A DNA stretch of 64,000 nucleotides from Variovorax sp. Root473 (GCF_001426505.1 NZ_LMEV01000017.1:291899-355898), one strand, 5' to 3'. Numbered from the stretch's first letter, positions 36,491 to 45,223 are shown. Translations and numbers: made by a program. The notes: generated by a model not told the origin, from the sequence alone.

Positions 36491-37041
36491 GAGAGCGACC
36501 CGATGCGCACGAGCGTGGTCACGGTGCGGCGGCACTTGTCTTCGGTGCACAGCGTGCCGGTGTCGTAGGCGTTCTTGCCGCAAGGCACGCCCGCGGGCGG
36601 CGCCGAGATGGGGCCGAGCCCTTGCCAGGCCACGGTGACGAGGTATTCGTTGCTACCCATGTCCTGCACGCAGCCGCGCCCGCCGATGACGGTGCCGAGC
36701 TTGCTGTCGCCCGAGAACTCGGCCGCGCCCTGCAGCGCATTGCACCACTCCTTGGCGTCGATCTGCTGGCGCGTGCCGGTACCGCTGGGGCAGGCATCGT
36801 CCCCGCCCAGTGCGGCACTGGTGACGTAGCTGGCCGCCATGCGGCGGTTGATGGCGATTCGGCTGGCCATGTCATTGAGCAGGATCAGCGCCTGCGAGCG
36901 CTGGTACGACTCCATCTCGGAGGCCTGCAGCCGGGCCTGCAGCCCCACGAGGCCGAAGAGGCCGAAGGCCAGGATCAGCAGGGTGACCAGCACTTCGAGC
37001 AGCGTGGCGCCGCGCTGGCGCTGCGAGACGGTGCTCACCAT
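36487..37041 (-). CDS. pilV: Type IV pilus modification protein PilV
   Basis: 184 residues. QRQRG/ATLLEVLVTLLILAFGLFGLVGLQ is the PilV-type prepilin leader, with Glu5 followed by the typical GLFGLVGLQ helix. The head domain has six cysteines (CPSG, WCNAL, GCVQD, PCGKN, CTEDKC). The start is ATG 37041, which overlaps the pilE stop; the next codon, GTG 37038, is an alternative start. Confidence 0.88.
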   Translation of the reverse strand: MVSTVSQRQRGATLLEVLVTLLILAFGLFGLVGLQARLQASEMESYQRSQALILLNDMASRIAINRRMAASYVTSAALGGDDACPSGTGTRQQIDAKEWCNALQGAAEFSGDSKLGTVIGGRGCVQDMGSNEYLVTVAWQGLGPISAPPAGVPCGKNAYDTGTLCTEDKCRRTVTTLVRIGSLS

Positions 37042-37442
37042 TTGTTGCCCGGCGTCTTCACGCCTTCGCTGGTGAGTCCGAGGTCGCCGTCGCCCACCTG
37101 GCTGCCGATCGGCGTGAAGGTGATCGTGAAGGCGGGCGGGAGGCCGGCTTCCTGGAGCGTGACCTCGTAGCTGTAGTTGCTGCTGACCTCGGCGGGCAGG
37201 ATGTAGCCGCTGCCGGTCAGCGCTGTCTTGTTGGCATAGCTGCGGTTGGCGATGAGGAACTGCTGCTGCCGGTTGGCGATGTCCATCATCTGCGCCTGGG
37301 CCGCCGAGCGCTTCGATCTCACGATGTACTGCCGGTAACTGGGCAGGGCGATCGACGCCAGGATGGCCACGATGGCCACCGTGATCATCACTTCGATCAA
37401 TGTGAAGCCGCCGCCTCGGCGCGTCTGCGAATGCTGGGTCAT
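37035..37442 (-). CDS. pilE: Type IV pilin-like minor pilin PilE
   Basis: 135 residues, the first gene of the pilus operon. The leader is RRGGG/FTLIEVMITVAIVAILASIALPSYRQYI with Glu5; the leader glycine and following Phe mark a PilD cleavage site. The short head domain without the usual C-terminal disulfide fits PilE-type minor pilins of the FimU/PilVWXY1E locus rather than a major pilin. The promoter region upstream has two nested ATGTGA-type dyads. The assembly ATPases and secretin are not in this window. Confidence 0.88.
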   Translation of the reverse strand: MTQHSQTRRGGGFTLIEVMITVAIVAILASIALPSYRQYIVRSKRSAAQAQMMDIANRQQQFLIANRSYANKTALTGSGYILPAEVSSNYSYEVTLQEAGLPPAFTITFTPIGSQVGDGDLGLTSEGVKTPGNKW

Positions 37443-37459
37443 CGTGGGACTCGTCAGAG

Positions 37460-37496
37460 ATGTTTCACATTGTTAGTTAATGTGAATTTATCACAT
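37460..37496. promoter_or_regulatory. Paired dyads in the pil operon promoter region
   Basis: On the minus strand two inverted repeats precede pilE. ATGTGA-TAAAT-TCACAT spans 37480-37496, and ATGT-GAA-ACAT spans 37460-37470, 18 bp before the start codon. The half-site ATGTGA resembles CRP/Vfr sites (TGTGA-N6-TCACA), but the spacer here is 5, so a different regulator or a variant spacing is likely. The region is AT-rich and probably also contains the promoter; TTTACC at 37501-37506 is a possible -35. Confidence 0.5.
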
Positions 37497-37554
37497 CTAA
37501 GGTAAACGCAAGCGTCTGCGGTGGCGCCGACCGCCGCGCTCCGCTGCGAAGGGA

Positions 37555-37567
37555 TTAGGGGTTATCC
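37555..37567 (+). promoter_or_regulatory. TTAGGGGTTATCC motif upstream of cstA
   Basis: This string lies about 100 bp before the cstA start and is followed by a second TTAGG at 37569. It resembles TTAGGGGTTTACCC at 18712, upstream of the MFS gene. A shared regulator or promoter element is possible; the function is not shown by sequence. Confidence 0.35.
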
Positions 37568-37667
37568 ATTAGGCAATTCCGCCTACCTGGTCCGCGCAGT
37601 TCGACGGATGCGGGCCCGCGGCGGGCGGGGAACACTCGCCCGGGTCCATTTCCGAGGAGACATCCGC

Positions 37668-39740
37668 ATGCACAACATTCGCCGCCATCTGGTGTGGCTG
37701 GCCGTGGCCGTGCTCGGCGCATTTGCGCTGGGCACGGTCGCCCTGAGCCGGGGAGAGAGCATCAACGCCCTGTGGGTCGTGACCGCCGCGCTCTGCACCT
37801 ACCTGATCGCCTACCGCTACTACAGCCTGTTCATCGCCGACAAGGTGCTGGGGCTCGACGCCAACCGCAAGACGCCCGCGCACCGCCACAACGACGGCCT
37901 GGACTACGTGCCGACCGACAAGAACGTGCTGTTCGGCCACCACTTCGCGGCCATTGCGGGCGCCGGTCCGCTGGTGGGCCCGGTGCTCGCCGCGCAGATG
38001 GGCTACCTGCCCGGCCTGCTGTGGGTGCTGGCGGGCGTGGTGTTCGCGGGGGCGGTGCAGGACTTCATCATCCTGTTCATCTCCACGCGCCGCGACGGCC
38101 GCTCGCTGGGCGACTTGGTCAAGCAGGAGATGGGGGTGGTGCCCGGCATGATCGCGCTGTTCGGCACCTTCATGATCATGATCATCATCCTGGCGGTGCT
38201 GGCCCTGATCGTGGTGAAGGCGCTGGCCGAATCGCCCTGGGGCAGCTTCACGGTGGCCGCGACGATTCCTGTGGCGCTGTTCATGGGCGTGTACCTGCGC
38301 TACATCCGCCCGGGCCGCATCGGCGAGGTGTCGGTGATCGGCTTCGTGCTGCTGATGGCGGCCATCTTCGGTGGCCAGTGGGTCAGCCAGCACCCGGTGT
38401 GGGGCCCGGCCTTCACCTTCGACGGCAAGGCGCTCACCTGGATGCTCGTGGGCTACGGCTTCGTGGCCGCCAGCCTGCCGGTGTGGCTGCTGCTGGCGCC
38501 GCGCGACTACCTGTCGACCTTCCTGAAGATCGGCACGATCATTGCGCTGGCCATCGGCATCGTGGTCGTGATGCCCACGCTGCAGATGCCCGCCATCACG
38601 CAGTTTGCGCAGGGCAACGGCCCGGTGTGGTCGGGCAGCCTGTTCCCGTTCCTGTTCATCACCATCGCCTGCGGCGCCGTCTCGGGCTTCCACGCGCTGA
38701 TCTCGTCGGGCACCACGCCCAAGATGCTCGACAACGAGCGCCACGCGCGCTTCATTGGCTACGGCGGCATGCTGGCCGAATCATTCGTCGCCGTGATGGC
38801 GCTGGTGGCCGCCTCGTGCATCGAGCCGGGCATCTACTTCGCGATGAACAGCCCGGGCGCGCTGGTTGGCACCACGGTGCAACAGGCCGCGGCCACGATC
38901 TCCGGCTGGGGTTTCGTGGTCACGCCCGAGATGCTGCTGCAGACCGCCAAGGACGTGGGCGAGACCACCATCCTCGGGCGCACCGGCGGCGCACCGACGC
39001 TGGCCGTGGGCATGGCCCACATCCTTCACCAGGTGATGGGTGGGCAGGCCATGATGGCCTTCTGGTACCACTTCGCGATCCTGTTCGAGGCGCTGTTCAT
39101 CCTCACGGCGGTGGACGCCGGCACGCGCGCCGGCCGCTTCATGCTGCAGGACCTGCTGGGCAGCTTCGTGCCCGCGCTCAAGCGCACCGATTCGCTGCCG
39201 GCCAACCTGATCGCCACCGCGCTGTGCGTGGCGGCCTGGGGCTACTTCCTGTACCAGGGCGTGGTCGATCCGCTGGGCGGCATCAACACGCTGTGGCCGC
39301 TGTTCGGCATTTCCAACCAGATGCTCGCCGCGGTGGCGCTGATGCTGGGCGTGGTCGTGCTGTTCCGCATGAAGCGCGAGCGCTACGCCTGGGTGGCGGC
39401 AGCGCCGGCCGTGTGGCTGCTGGCCTGCACGCTGACGGCGGGCTGGCAGAAGATCTTCTCGAGCGATCCGAAGATCGGCTTCCTCTCGCACGCCGCGAAG
39501 TACGCCGATGGCCTGGCCAACGGCGTGCTGATCGCGCCGGCCAGGACGCCCGAGGCCATGTCGCGCATCGTCTTCAACGACCGGCTCGACGCGGCGCTGT
39601 GCGCGCTGTTCATCTTCGTGGTGCTCAGCGTGCTGCTCTACAGCGTGAAGGCCTGCCTTGCAGCGCGCGCGGCCCACAGGCCGACCACGCAGGAAACGCC
39701 GTTCGAGCCGATGGGCGCGGCCTCGTCCGCCGCCCACTGA
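37668..39740 (+). CDS. cstA: CstA-family pyruvate/peptide transporter
   Basis: 690 residues with about 16-18 membrane helices, the normal CstA size. Family landmarks are present: the [28 protein letters not shown] signature near 90-115, [16 protein letters not shown] near 345, and [22 protein letters not shown] near 545. CstA and the related YjiY/BtsT take up pyruvate and were first described as carbon-starvation peptide transporters. GAGGAGA at 37653-37659 strongly supports ATG 37668. It is followed 17 bp later by ybdD, the conserved partner. Confidence 0.94.
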   Translation: MHNIRRHLVWLAVAVLGAFALGTVALSRGESINALWVVTAALCTYLIAYRYYSLFIADKVLGLDANRKTPAHRHNDGLDYVPTDKNVLFGHHFAAIAGAGPLVGPVLAAQMGYLPGLLWVLAGVVFAGAVQDFIILFISTRRDGRSLGDLVKQEMGVVPGMIALFGTFMIMIIILAVLALIVVKALAESPWGSFTVAATIPVALFMGVYLRYIRPGRIGEVSVIGFVLLMAAIFGGQWVSQHPVWGPAFTFDGKALTWMLVGYGFVAASLPVWLLLAPRDYLSTFLKIGTIIALAIGIVVVMPTLQMPAITQFAQGNGPVWSGSLFPFLFITIACGAVSGFHALISSGTTPKMLDNERHARFIGYGGMLAESFVAVMALVAASCIEPGIYFAMNSPGALVGTTVQQAAATISGWGFVVTPEMLLQTAKDVGETTILGRTGGAPTLAVGMAHILHQVMGGQAMMAFWYHFAILFEALFILTAVDAGTRAGRFMLQDLLGSFVPALKRTDSLPANLIATALCVAAWGYFLYQGVVDPLGGINTLWPLFGISNQMLAAVALMLGVVVLFRMKRERYAWVAAAPAVWLLACTLTAGWQKIFSSDPKIGFLSHAAKYADGLANGVLIAPARTPEAMSRIVFNDRLDAALCALFIFVVLSVLLYSVKACLAARAAHRPTTQETPFEPMGAASSAAH

Positions 39741-39757
39741 ACGAGCGAAAGCACGCC

Positions 39758-39964
39758 ATGGGACTCGCCATGCCCGAAGCCGGGCGCTACATCGCCCGTT
39801 CGATCAGGCAGTCGCTGCGGCTCATGGTCGGGCTGCCCGACTACGACGTCTACCTGACGCACATGACCGCCACCCACCCCGACCGGGCACCGATGAGCTA
39901 CGAGGAGTTCTTCCGCGAACGGCTCGAGGCGCGCTACGGCGCCGGCAAGGGCCGCTGCTGCTGA
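39758..39964 (+). CDS. YbdD/YjiX family small protein
   Basis: 68 residues, matching the YbdD/YjiX (DUF466) pattern: [37 protein letters not shown] and a cysteine pair at the very end (GRCC). In E. coli these small proteins are encoded directly after cstA or btsT and modulate the transporter, and the same arrangement is seen here. ATG 39758 follows GAGCGAAAG. The operon ends at a strong terminator. Confidence 0.93.
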   Translation: MGLAMPEAGRYIARSIRQSLRLMVGLPDYDVYLTHMTATHPDRAPMSYEEFFRERLEARYGAGKGRCC

Positions 39965-39981
39965 CGGGGCGCAGCTCACGG

Positions 39982-40012
39982 AAAAAAGGGCGCACACGGT
40001 GCGCCCTTTTGT
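39982..40012. terminator. Bidirectional intrinsic terminator between ybdD and the LysR gene
   Basis: A 10-bp perfect stem, AAGGGCGCAC (39986-39995) with GTGCGCCCTT (39999-40008), closes an ACG loop. A-residues on the left and T-residues on the right flank it, so it can end transcripts in both directions. It serves the convergent cstA-ybdD and LysR genes. Confidence 0.88.
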
Positions 40013-40016
40013 CATT

Positions 40017-40910
40017 TCAGGAGGCGTCGAGGATCTGCGCCATCCGCAGCGCCGCCGGCGAGAGCGGCCGGTTCTTCAGGCTCAGCCGGTACAGCGGGCG
40101 CGAGAGCACCACGCCCGGCAGCTTCAGTTCGCGCAGGGTGCCCAGCGCGAGCATGTCGGCCACCACCACGCGCGGCAGCATCGAGATGCCGACGCCGCTG
40201 GCCACGGTGCGCGCAATGGCCTCGTTGCTCGCCATTTCCATCCACGCCGGTGCGTCGATGCCGTGCGCTGCACACAGCGCCTCGGTGGCCTGGCGCGTGC
40301 CTGAGCCGGGCTCGCGCAGGATCCAGTTCTGCCGGCCCAGCAGCGCGGCCGTCACGCCGCGACGAGGCAAGGCGGCGTCGGGCGGCGCCACGATGGCAAG
40401 TGGGTCGGTGGTCCATTCGCGCACGTCGATGCGCTCTTCACTTGCTGCATCCACGCGGCCCTCGACCAGTGCGAGGTCGATGCGGCATTCGAGCAGTTGC
40501 TCGCACACCCACTGCGTGTTGCCGACGGTGACGCGCGGCACCACTGCCGGGTAGGCCGCGCAGAAGGCCGCGATCTGCGGCGGCAGCCAATAGCTCGCCA
40601 CGGTGGTGCTGGCGCCCAGCGTGAGGCTGCCGCGCTGCACGCCGACGCGCGCACGCACGTCGTCGAGCGCCGCGCGCTCCATCGCGAAGATGCCGCGCGC
40701 ATGCGTGAGCAGCGACGCACCGGCCTCGGTGAGCCGGAAACCCTTGCCCGCGCCGCGCTCGATGAGCGTCAGGTCGAGCTGGTGCTCCAGCTCGCGAATG
40801 CCCTTGGACACGGCGGGCTGGCTGATCCACAGGCCCTCGGCCGCGCGCGAGAAGCTGCCCGCCTCGGCCACGGCGACGAACAGGCGCACCAGGTGCAGGT
40901 TGAGGGTCAT
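40017..40910 (-). CDS. LysR-family transcriptional regulator
   Basis: 297 residues. The winged helix-turn-helix at ~4-62 (LVRLFVAVAEAGSFSRAAEGLWISQPAVSKGIRELE) is followed by a periplasmic-binding-protein-like effector domain (~88-295). It is divergent from the YeiH-family gene with a 22-bp dyad in the 70-bp gap, the classic LysR arrangement. In E. coli the LysR protein YeiE similarly sits beside yeiH. It probably autorepresses and activates its neighbour; the effector is unknown, with a sulfur compound a guess from the neighbour. Confidence 0.92.
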   Translation of the reverse strand: MTLNLHLVRLFVAVAEAGSFSRAAEGLWISQPAVSKGIRELEHQLDLTLIERGAGKGFRLTEAGASLLTHARGIFAMERAALDDVRARVGVQRGSLTLGASTTVASYWLPPQIAAFCAAYPAVVPRVTVGNTQWVCEQLLECRIDLALVEGRVDAASEERIDVREWTTDPLAIVAPPDAALPRRGVTAALLGRQNWILREPGSGTRQATEALCAAHGIDAPAWMEMASNEAIARTVASGVGISMLPRVVVADMLALGTLRELKLPGVVLSRPLYRLSLKNRPLSPAALRMAQILDAS

Positions 40911-40915
40911 AACTT

Positions 40916-40937
40916 AACTTCATGCATTGGTGAAGTT
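40916..40937. promoter_or_regulatory. LysR-type operator between regulator and YeiH gene
   Basis: AACTTCA (40916-40922) and TGAAGTT (40931-40937) form a perfect 7-bp inverted repeat with an 8-bp spacer. It begins 6 bp from the LysR start codon and lies 44-65 bp before the YeiH start. Size and position fit a recognition site for the divergent LysR regulator. Confidence 0.65.
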
Positions 40938-40980
40938 TATGTCTTTGACTCATGTCATGTCGATTCCTAAGCTCAGGCCC

Positions 40981-42033
40981 ATGTCATCCCTTGCCGCCTC
41001 CTTGCCCGGTTTTTCCTTCGTTCGCCGCTGCGGCCCGGGCGTGCTGTTCTCTGCGGTGCTGGCGGCGGCGGCCGCGCTGCTGGCCGAATGGCCGCCGATG
41101 GTGCACCTGGGCCTGAGCGCGCTGACCCTGGCCATCGCGCTGGGCATGGTGGCGGGCAACACGGTGTTCCCCGCGGTGTCGGCCCGTGCCGGCGCGGGGG
41201 TGGACTTTGCGCGCAGCGTGCTGCTGCGCGCGGGCATCGTGCTCTACGGTTTTCGGATCTCGCTGAGCGACATCGGCGCTGTGGGCTGGCCCGGCGTGCT
41301 GATCGCGGCGGCGATGGTGGCGCTGACCTTCGGCTTGGCGGTGCGCATTGGCACGCGCTGGCTGGGGCTCGACCGCGAGACGGCCGCGCTGATCGGCGCG
41401 GGCAGCGCGATCTGCGGTGCCGCCGCCGTGATGGCCACGCAGCCCGTGGTGCGCGGCGAAGAGCACAAGGTGTCGATCGCCGTTGCCACGGTGGTCGTGT
41501 TCGGCACGCTGTCGATGGTGCTGTATCCGCTGCTCTATCCGTACCTCGGCCTCACGGAACATGCCTTCGGCCTCTTCGCGGGCTCGACGATCCACGAGGT
41601 GGCGCAGGTGGTCGCGGTCGGCGAGGCGGTGAGTCCGGGGGCGGCGAACGCGGCCGTGGTCGAGAAGATGCTGCGCGTGATGATGCTGGCGCCGTTCCTC
41701 ATGGGCCTGTCGTTCCGCGTGGCGGCATCGACGCCGGGCGCGGCGAGCCTGCGCGCTTGCTGGCGCCAGGTGCGCGTGCCATGGTTCGCGGTGCTGTTCA
41801 TCGCCGTGAGCGCCGTGCATTCGCTCGACGTGCTGCCGCGCGCCCTGGTGGCCGCGCTGGTGCAGCTCGACACGCTGCTGCTCGCTACCGCCATGGCCGC
41901 GATGGGCCTGCGCACCAGCGCTGCGAGCCTGCGCAAGGCCGGTGCGCAGCCGCTCAAGCTGGGGGCGCTGCTGTTCGTGTTCCTGACGGCCGGCGGCTAT
42001 GCGGTGAATGCGGCCGTGCTGGCGATGTTCTGA
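40981..42033 (+). CDS. YeiH/YadS-type putative sulfate exporter family protein
   Basis: 350 residues with about ten membrane helices. The sequence fits the conserved hypothetical 698 / 'putative sulfate exporter' family (YeiH): GMVAGNTVFPAVSARAGAGVDFARSVLLRAGIVLYGFRIS near 55-95, GAGSAICGAAAVMATQPVV near 140, and GSTIHEVAQVVAVGEAVS near 200. Sulfate or sulfonate-related export is proposed for the family; the evidence is thin. ATG 40981 is chosen since upstream ATGs fall inside the LysR operator region. Regulated most likely by the divergent LysR protein. Confidence 0.87.
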   Translation: MSSLAASLPGFSFVRRCGPGVLFSAVLAAAAALLAEWPPMVHLGLSALTLAIALGMVAGNTVFPAVSARAGAGVDFARSVLLRAGIVLYGFRISLSDIGAVGWPGVLIAAAMVALTFGLAVRIGTRWLGLDRETAALIGAGSAICGAAAVMATQPVVRGEEHKVSIAVATVVVFGTLSMVLYPLLYPYLGLTEHAFGLFAGSTIHEVAQVVAVGEAVSPGAANAAVVEKMLRVMMLAPFLMGLSFRVAASTPGAASLRACWRQVRVPWFAVLFIAVSAVHSLDVLPRALVAALVQLDTLLLATAMAAMGLRTSAASLRKAGAQPLKLGALLFVFLTAGGYAVNAAVLAMF

Positions 42034-42147
42034 TCGACTTTTGTGGGGGGCTCAGGCGGTGCCTGAGGCGCCCTGCGTGAATTCCAGTTTCTCCTGCGCG
42101 CGGCTTCGCGGGACCATCGGTGCCACGCAATTCGTGGAGAACAACCG

Positions 42148-42567
42148 ATGTCATCCGAACTCAACCAGATCGCCAGCTGGTCGCTGCGCTGGCGCATTTT
42201 TCTGTTTGGCGCGCTGTGCCTCGTGGCCGCCGTCGCCGCGGCCAAGCCTTTCGATGCGAACACCGATCTGCAGACCGAGCAGCGCTACCAGCTCGCCCTC
42301 GAAGCGCAGGCTGCACGCGACTACCGCGCGATGCTCGTGCAACTGCGACAGGCCGCGACCGAAGGCCATCCCGAGGCGCAGGAGATGCTGGGCATGGTGC
42401 TGCTGACGGGGCCGACGCTGTACGGCTCCGCCGTGACGGCCGACCGTTGCGAGGCGCGCAACTGGATGCGCCGCGCGGCCGTGCAGGGCAGCGAGACGGC
42501 GAAGGTGCAGCTCGTGTTTCTCAACCGGCTGCGCAGCGCGCCGGCAGGCCGCATCGACTGCGAGTGA
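42148..42567 (+). CDS. Small exported Sel1-like repeat protein
   Basis: 139 residues. A membrane-spanning or signal segment at ~16-32 (IFLFGALCLVAAVAAA) precedes a helical domain with Sel1/TPR-like character (AARDYRAMLVQLRQAATEGHPEAQEMLGMVLL ... EARNWMRRAAVQGSETAKVQL). Only about two repeats are present, so it may be a minimal Sel1 protein. It probably faces the periplasm. GAGAACAACCG precedes the ATG. It converges on ureD with a 2-bp gap and no terminator between. Function unknown. Confidence 0.7.
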   Translation: MSSELNQIASWSLRWRIFLFGALCLVAAVAAAKPFDANTDLQTEQRYQLALEAQAARDYRAMLVQLRQAATEGHPEAQEMLGMVLLTGPTLYGSAVTADRCEARNWMRRAAVQGSETAKVQLVFLNRLRSAPAGRIDCE

Positions 42568-42569
42568 GC

Positions 42570-43400
42570 CTAGGTTGACCAGATGCGCGGCGTGGCTGGC
42601 GGCAGTTGCCACAGCTCGCTGCGCCACGCCTGCCAGACCTGCCGCAGCAGCTGCATCGCGGGCTCGACCACTGGCGCGAGCACGCGCAGCACCACCACTT
42701 CCGCGTGCGGGCTGGTCGCGCCCGCGCTCTCGTGCAGTTCGTGCGCTTCGAGCTGCGTGCGCGCCTGGGCGAGCAGGGCTTCGCGCCGTGCCTTGGCCAT
42801 TGGCGAACCGGCCACGACGAACACCGAGGCCAGGCAGCGGTGGCCGCCCAGGCCCAGCGGGCTTTGCAGCAGGCGGTGATCGCTGGCGTCGATGCGCCCG
42901 CGCTCCAGCCACACGCCAGGGGCTTCGATGTGCTGCAGGTAGGTGCCGCGTTCGAAGGGCTGGCGGGCGTTGGGCAGGCCGAGTGCGCACACGTCCCAGC
43001 CGATCATCTCCGCGCCCGGGGCGGCTTCGAGGGTGAGCCGGTTTTCGGCCTGGCAGCCGCTGTAGCAGATGGCTTCGAGCGGCAGCCATTCGAGCCGCGC
43101 GCCCGGTGCGAGGCGGATGCGCGTGCGCTGCAGCGCGGTCTCGCCTTCGGAACGGTAGAAGCGCGAGGCGCCGGGCGTGGTGATCAGGCCGTGGCTGCCG
43201 TCGGCTGCCTCGATGTCGATGTCGAGCGTGTCGCCGCCCACGAGGCCGCCGGGCGGGTGCACCAGCACGTTGTGGCACACCGCATCGCCCTCGGGGTAGA
43301 GACTCTGCAGGATGCGCAGTGGACCGTCGTGGCGGAAACGGGCGACGCTGCGGTCGGCTTCTTTTTGGTAGGCGAGGTGGAGACGGGCGTGCCAGGGCAT
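42570..43400 (-). CDS. ureD: Urease accessory protein UreD (orphan)
   Basis: 276 residues of the UreD/UreH family, the chaperone that binds apo-urease and, with UreF and UreG, delivers nickel. Typical stretches: RFRHDGPLRILQSLYPEGDAVCHNVLVHPPGGLVGGD, LITTPGASRFYRSEGE, and EWLPLEAICYSGCQAENRLTLE. Length is normal and the frame is intact. No ureABCEFG gene is near; the urt operon is 24 kb away. Instead it is the third co-directional gene after the binding protein and the deaminase, 22 bp after the latter, so it looks like part of that operon. Confidence 0.92.
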   Translation of the reverse strand: MPWHARLHLAYQKEADRSVARFRHDGPLRILQSLYPEGDAVCHNVLVHPPGGLVGGDTLDIDIEAADGSHGLITTPGASRFYRSEGETALQRTRIRLAPGARLEWLPLEAICYSGCQAENRLTLEAAPGAEMIGWDVCALGLPNARQPFERGTYLQHIEAPGVWLERGRIDASDHRLLQSPLGLGGHRCLASVFVVAGSPMAKARREALLAQARTQLEAHELHESAGATSPHAEVVVLRVLAPVVEPAMQLLRQVWQAWRSELWQLPPATPRIWST

Positions 43401-43422
43401 GCGGGGAGTCTAGTGCGCCGGC

Positions 43423-43950
43423 TCAGGTCTTCCAGGCGCCATCGTGCGCGGCGGCCGCTTCATCGATGAGCGCAGGCCCGATGCATTCGATGGCATGCGG
43501 CGACGCGCGGAACACGTCGCGGCACGACAGTTCCGCGTCACGCTGGTCCTGTCGTTCGCCACGGAACACGCGCAGGCGCTGCGCGTCGAGGCCGAACACC
43601 ACGCGGCCGATGTTCGACCAGAAGATCGCGCCCGCGCACATCACGCAGGGCTCGCCCGATGCATAGAGCGTGGCGCCGGCCAATTCCTCGCGCGTGAGGC
43701 CGCGACCGGCCAGTGCGCGCAGCGCGTTCACCTCGGCGTGCGCGGTGCAGTCGCCGGTTTCGCTGTTGCTGTTCGCCGCCTCGGCCAGCACCTCGCCGGC
43801 GGCCGAGACGATGACCGAGCCGAAGGGCCGGTTGCCGCGCCGACGCGCAGCGTGTGACCACACGATGGCCTTGCGCAGGTAGCGGCCGTCGCGCTCGTCG
43901 AGCGTGGTTTCTTCGGGGAGGGCGGAGGTGGAGTTTTCAGGAAGGTTCAT
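43423..43950 (-). CDS. CMP/dCMP-family nucleoside or nucleobase deaminase
   Basis: 175 residues of the cytidine-deaminase-like fold (dCMP_cyt_deam_1). The zinc site is complete: His71-Ala72-Glu73 (CTAHAEVNAL) and Pro101-Cys102-x2-Cys105 (GEPCVMCAGAIFW). It most resembles guanine/cytosine-type deaminases such as GuaD or TadA-like free-base enzymes; a basic, polar N-terminal tail of ~20 residues is extra. Releases ammonia from a nucleobase or similar ring. Its ATG overlaps the binding-protein stop (ATGA), and ureD follows 22 bp downstream. Confidence 0.87.
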   Translation of the reverse strand: MNLPENSTSALPEETTLDERDGRYLRKAIVWSHAARRRGNRPFGSVIVSAAGEVLAEAANSNSETGDCTAHAEVNALRALAGRGLTREELAGATLYASGEPCVMCAGAIFWSNIGRVVFGLDAQRLRVFRGERQDQRDAELSCRDVFRASPHAIECIGPALIDEAAAAHDGAWKT

Positions 43951-44981
43951 GCCTTGGGTGCGGGAAGAAAGCGCTCGCTGCGCGCTGGGAGCATCGAGCT
44001 GTTGAAGAGGGCATCGGCCGAGGGCCGCATCTTGAGGCCGAAGGTGTCGGCCACCTCGTCGACCTGCTGTTCGAGCGTGAGCTTGCGGATGTCGCCCAGC
44101 CCGTGGCCGCGCGTGTCCGCCGCGCCCACGTACTGCGCCGTGAGGCCCCAGCGTTCGAGTTCGACCTTCTCGTCCAGGATCGGTTCGCGCTGGCGCATGG
44201 CCGCGATGCTCGGCGCAGGATTGGCAAAGGTCTCGACGATGGCGCGGTGGGTCGCGCGCAAGAAAGCCGCCACCACCTTCGGGTTCTGCGCAATGAGGTT
44301 GCTGCTCGCCAGGATCGCGTTGCCGTACAGGTTGACGCCCGCGTCCGAATACTTGAGCACCGAGAGTTCGTCGGCCTTCATGCGCGCGAAGAGCGAAACG
44401 GCCGAGTCGTGGAAGTAGGTGGCGGCATCGACGTCGCCGCGCACCATCACGTTGTCGCGCGCGCTGAAGTCGGTGGTCTGCCACTGGAAGGCGTCGCCGC
44501 GCATGCCCTGCTTGCGCGCCACCATCGGCCAGGCGCGGCGCGTGGACTCGACGGCGGCGGCGGCCACCTTCTTGCCCGTGAGACTCCTGAAGTCGCCGGT
44601 CACGCCGCGGTCCTTGCGGCCGATGATCACGAACGGTGCACGGTTGTAGTACTGGTACACGGCCTGCACCACGGGCGTGCCCGGGTTCTGTGCATTGAAC
44701 TCGACCAGCGAGCTGATGTCGCCCAGGCCCAGCTGGTAGACGCCGCTGGCGATGCGCGTGATCGAGGCGACCGAGCCGGCGCCGGTGTCGATCGTCACGT
44801 CCAGCCCCTCGTCGCGGTAGTAGCCCTTGGCCTGCGCCAGGAAGAAGGGCGCGGTCTGGCCGTTGATGCGGAAGTCGAGCGTGAACTTGAGCGGGGTGAG
44901 CTTGCCGCCCTGCGCGAACACGGCAGGGGCGGCGAGGGTGGCGGCGGTGGCAGCTGCGGCAAGAAAGGATCGGCGTTGCAT
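43947..44981 (-). CDS. NMT1/Thi5-like ABC transporter substrate-binding protein
   Basis: 344 residues. Signal peptide to about 23 (LAAPAVFAQ), then an SsuA/NMT1-type periplasmic binding fold: PLKFTLDFRINGQTAPFFLAQAKGYYRDEGLDVTID ... GDVDAATYFHDSAVS. Proteins of this group bind pyrimidines, sulfonates, thiamin precursors and similar small molecules. No permease or ATPase is encoded beside it. The second 344-residue paralogue at 56694-57728 has both, so the two may share the ABC core. Start ATG 44981 lies 352 bp from the divergent Rieske gene across a mirrored regulatory region. Confidence 0.87.
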   Translation of the reverse strand: MQRRSFLAAAATAATLAAPAVFAQGGKLTPLKFTLDFRINGQTAPFFLAQAKGYYRDEGLDVTIDTGAGSVASITRIASGVYQLGLGDISSLVEFNAQNPGTPVVQAVYQYYNRAPFVIIGRKDRGVTGDFRSLTGKKVAAAAVESTRRAWPMVARKQGMRGDAFQWQTTDFSARDNVMVRGDVDAATYFHDSAVSLFARMKADELSVLKYSDAGVNLYGNAILASSNLIAQNPKVVAAFLRATHRAIVETFANPAPSIAAMRQREPILDEKVELERWGLTAQYVGAADTRGHGLGDIRKLTLEQQVDEVADTFGLKMRPSADALFNSSMLPARSERFLPAPKA

Positions 44982-45042
44982 GGTGGGGCCTCGGAGTCGG
45001 TGGTCTTGACGGATGCCTCCCACCGCGGGCGGGAGGCGCCTC

Positions 45043-45055
45043 AAGAGCAATTTCC
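45043..45055. repeat. Outer arm, left, of mirrored leader repeat
   Basis: AAGAGCAATTTCC, matched in reverse complement at 45281-45293. On the minus strand this places GGAAATTGCTCTT 62 bp before the binding-protein start codon. Confidence 0.75.
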
Positions 45056-45085
45056 GGGCGGGCGCACGGGGATGGTGCGTGCGCT

Positions 45086-45103
45086 GCTGAACGCTTCTAC
45101 TCT
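45086..45103. repeat. Inner arm, left, of mirrored promoter repeat
   Basis: GCTGAACGCTTCTACTCT, matched perfectly in reverse complement at 45224-45241. On the minus strand it contains TAGAAG, a possible -10 element, 16-17 bp after a TGCAAG-type -35. Confidence 0.8.
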
Positions 45104-45223
45104 TGTCGGCTGTCTTGCATGAGGCATGCCAGGGTGCGGCGCTCGGGCATCGCGGCAAGGTGCTTGGAAGCGTGGCCGGGGGGCGCCACAATCCGGGCGC
45201 GCTAATTGCAAGTCGATCGGCGC

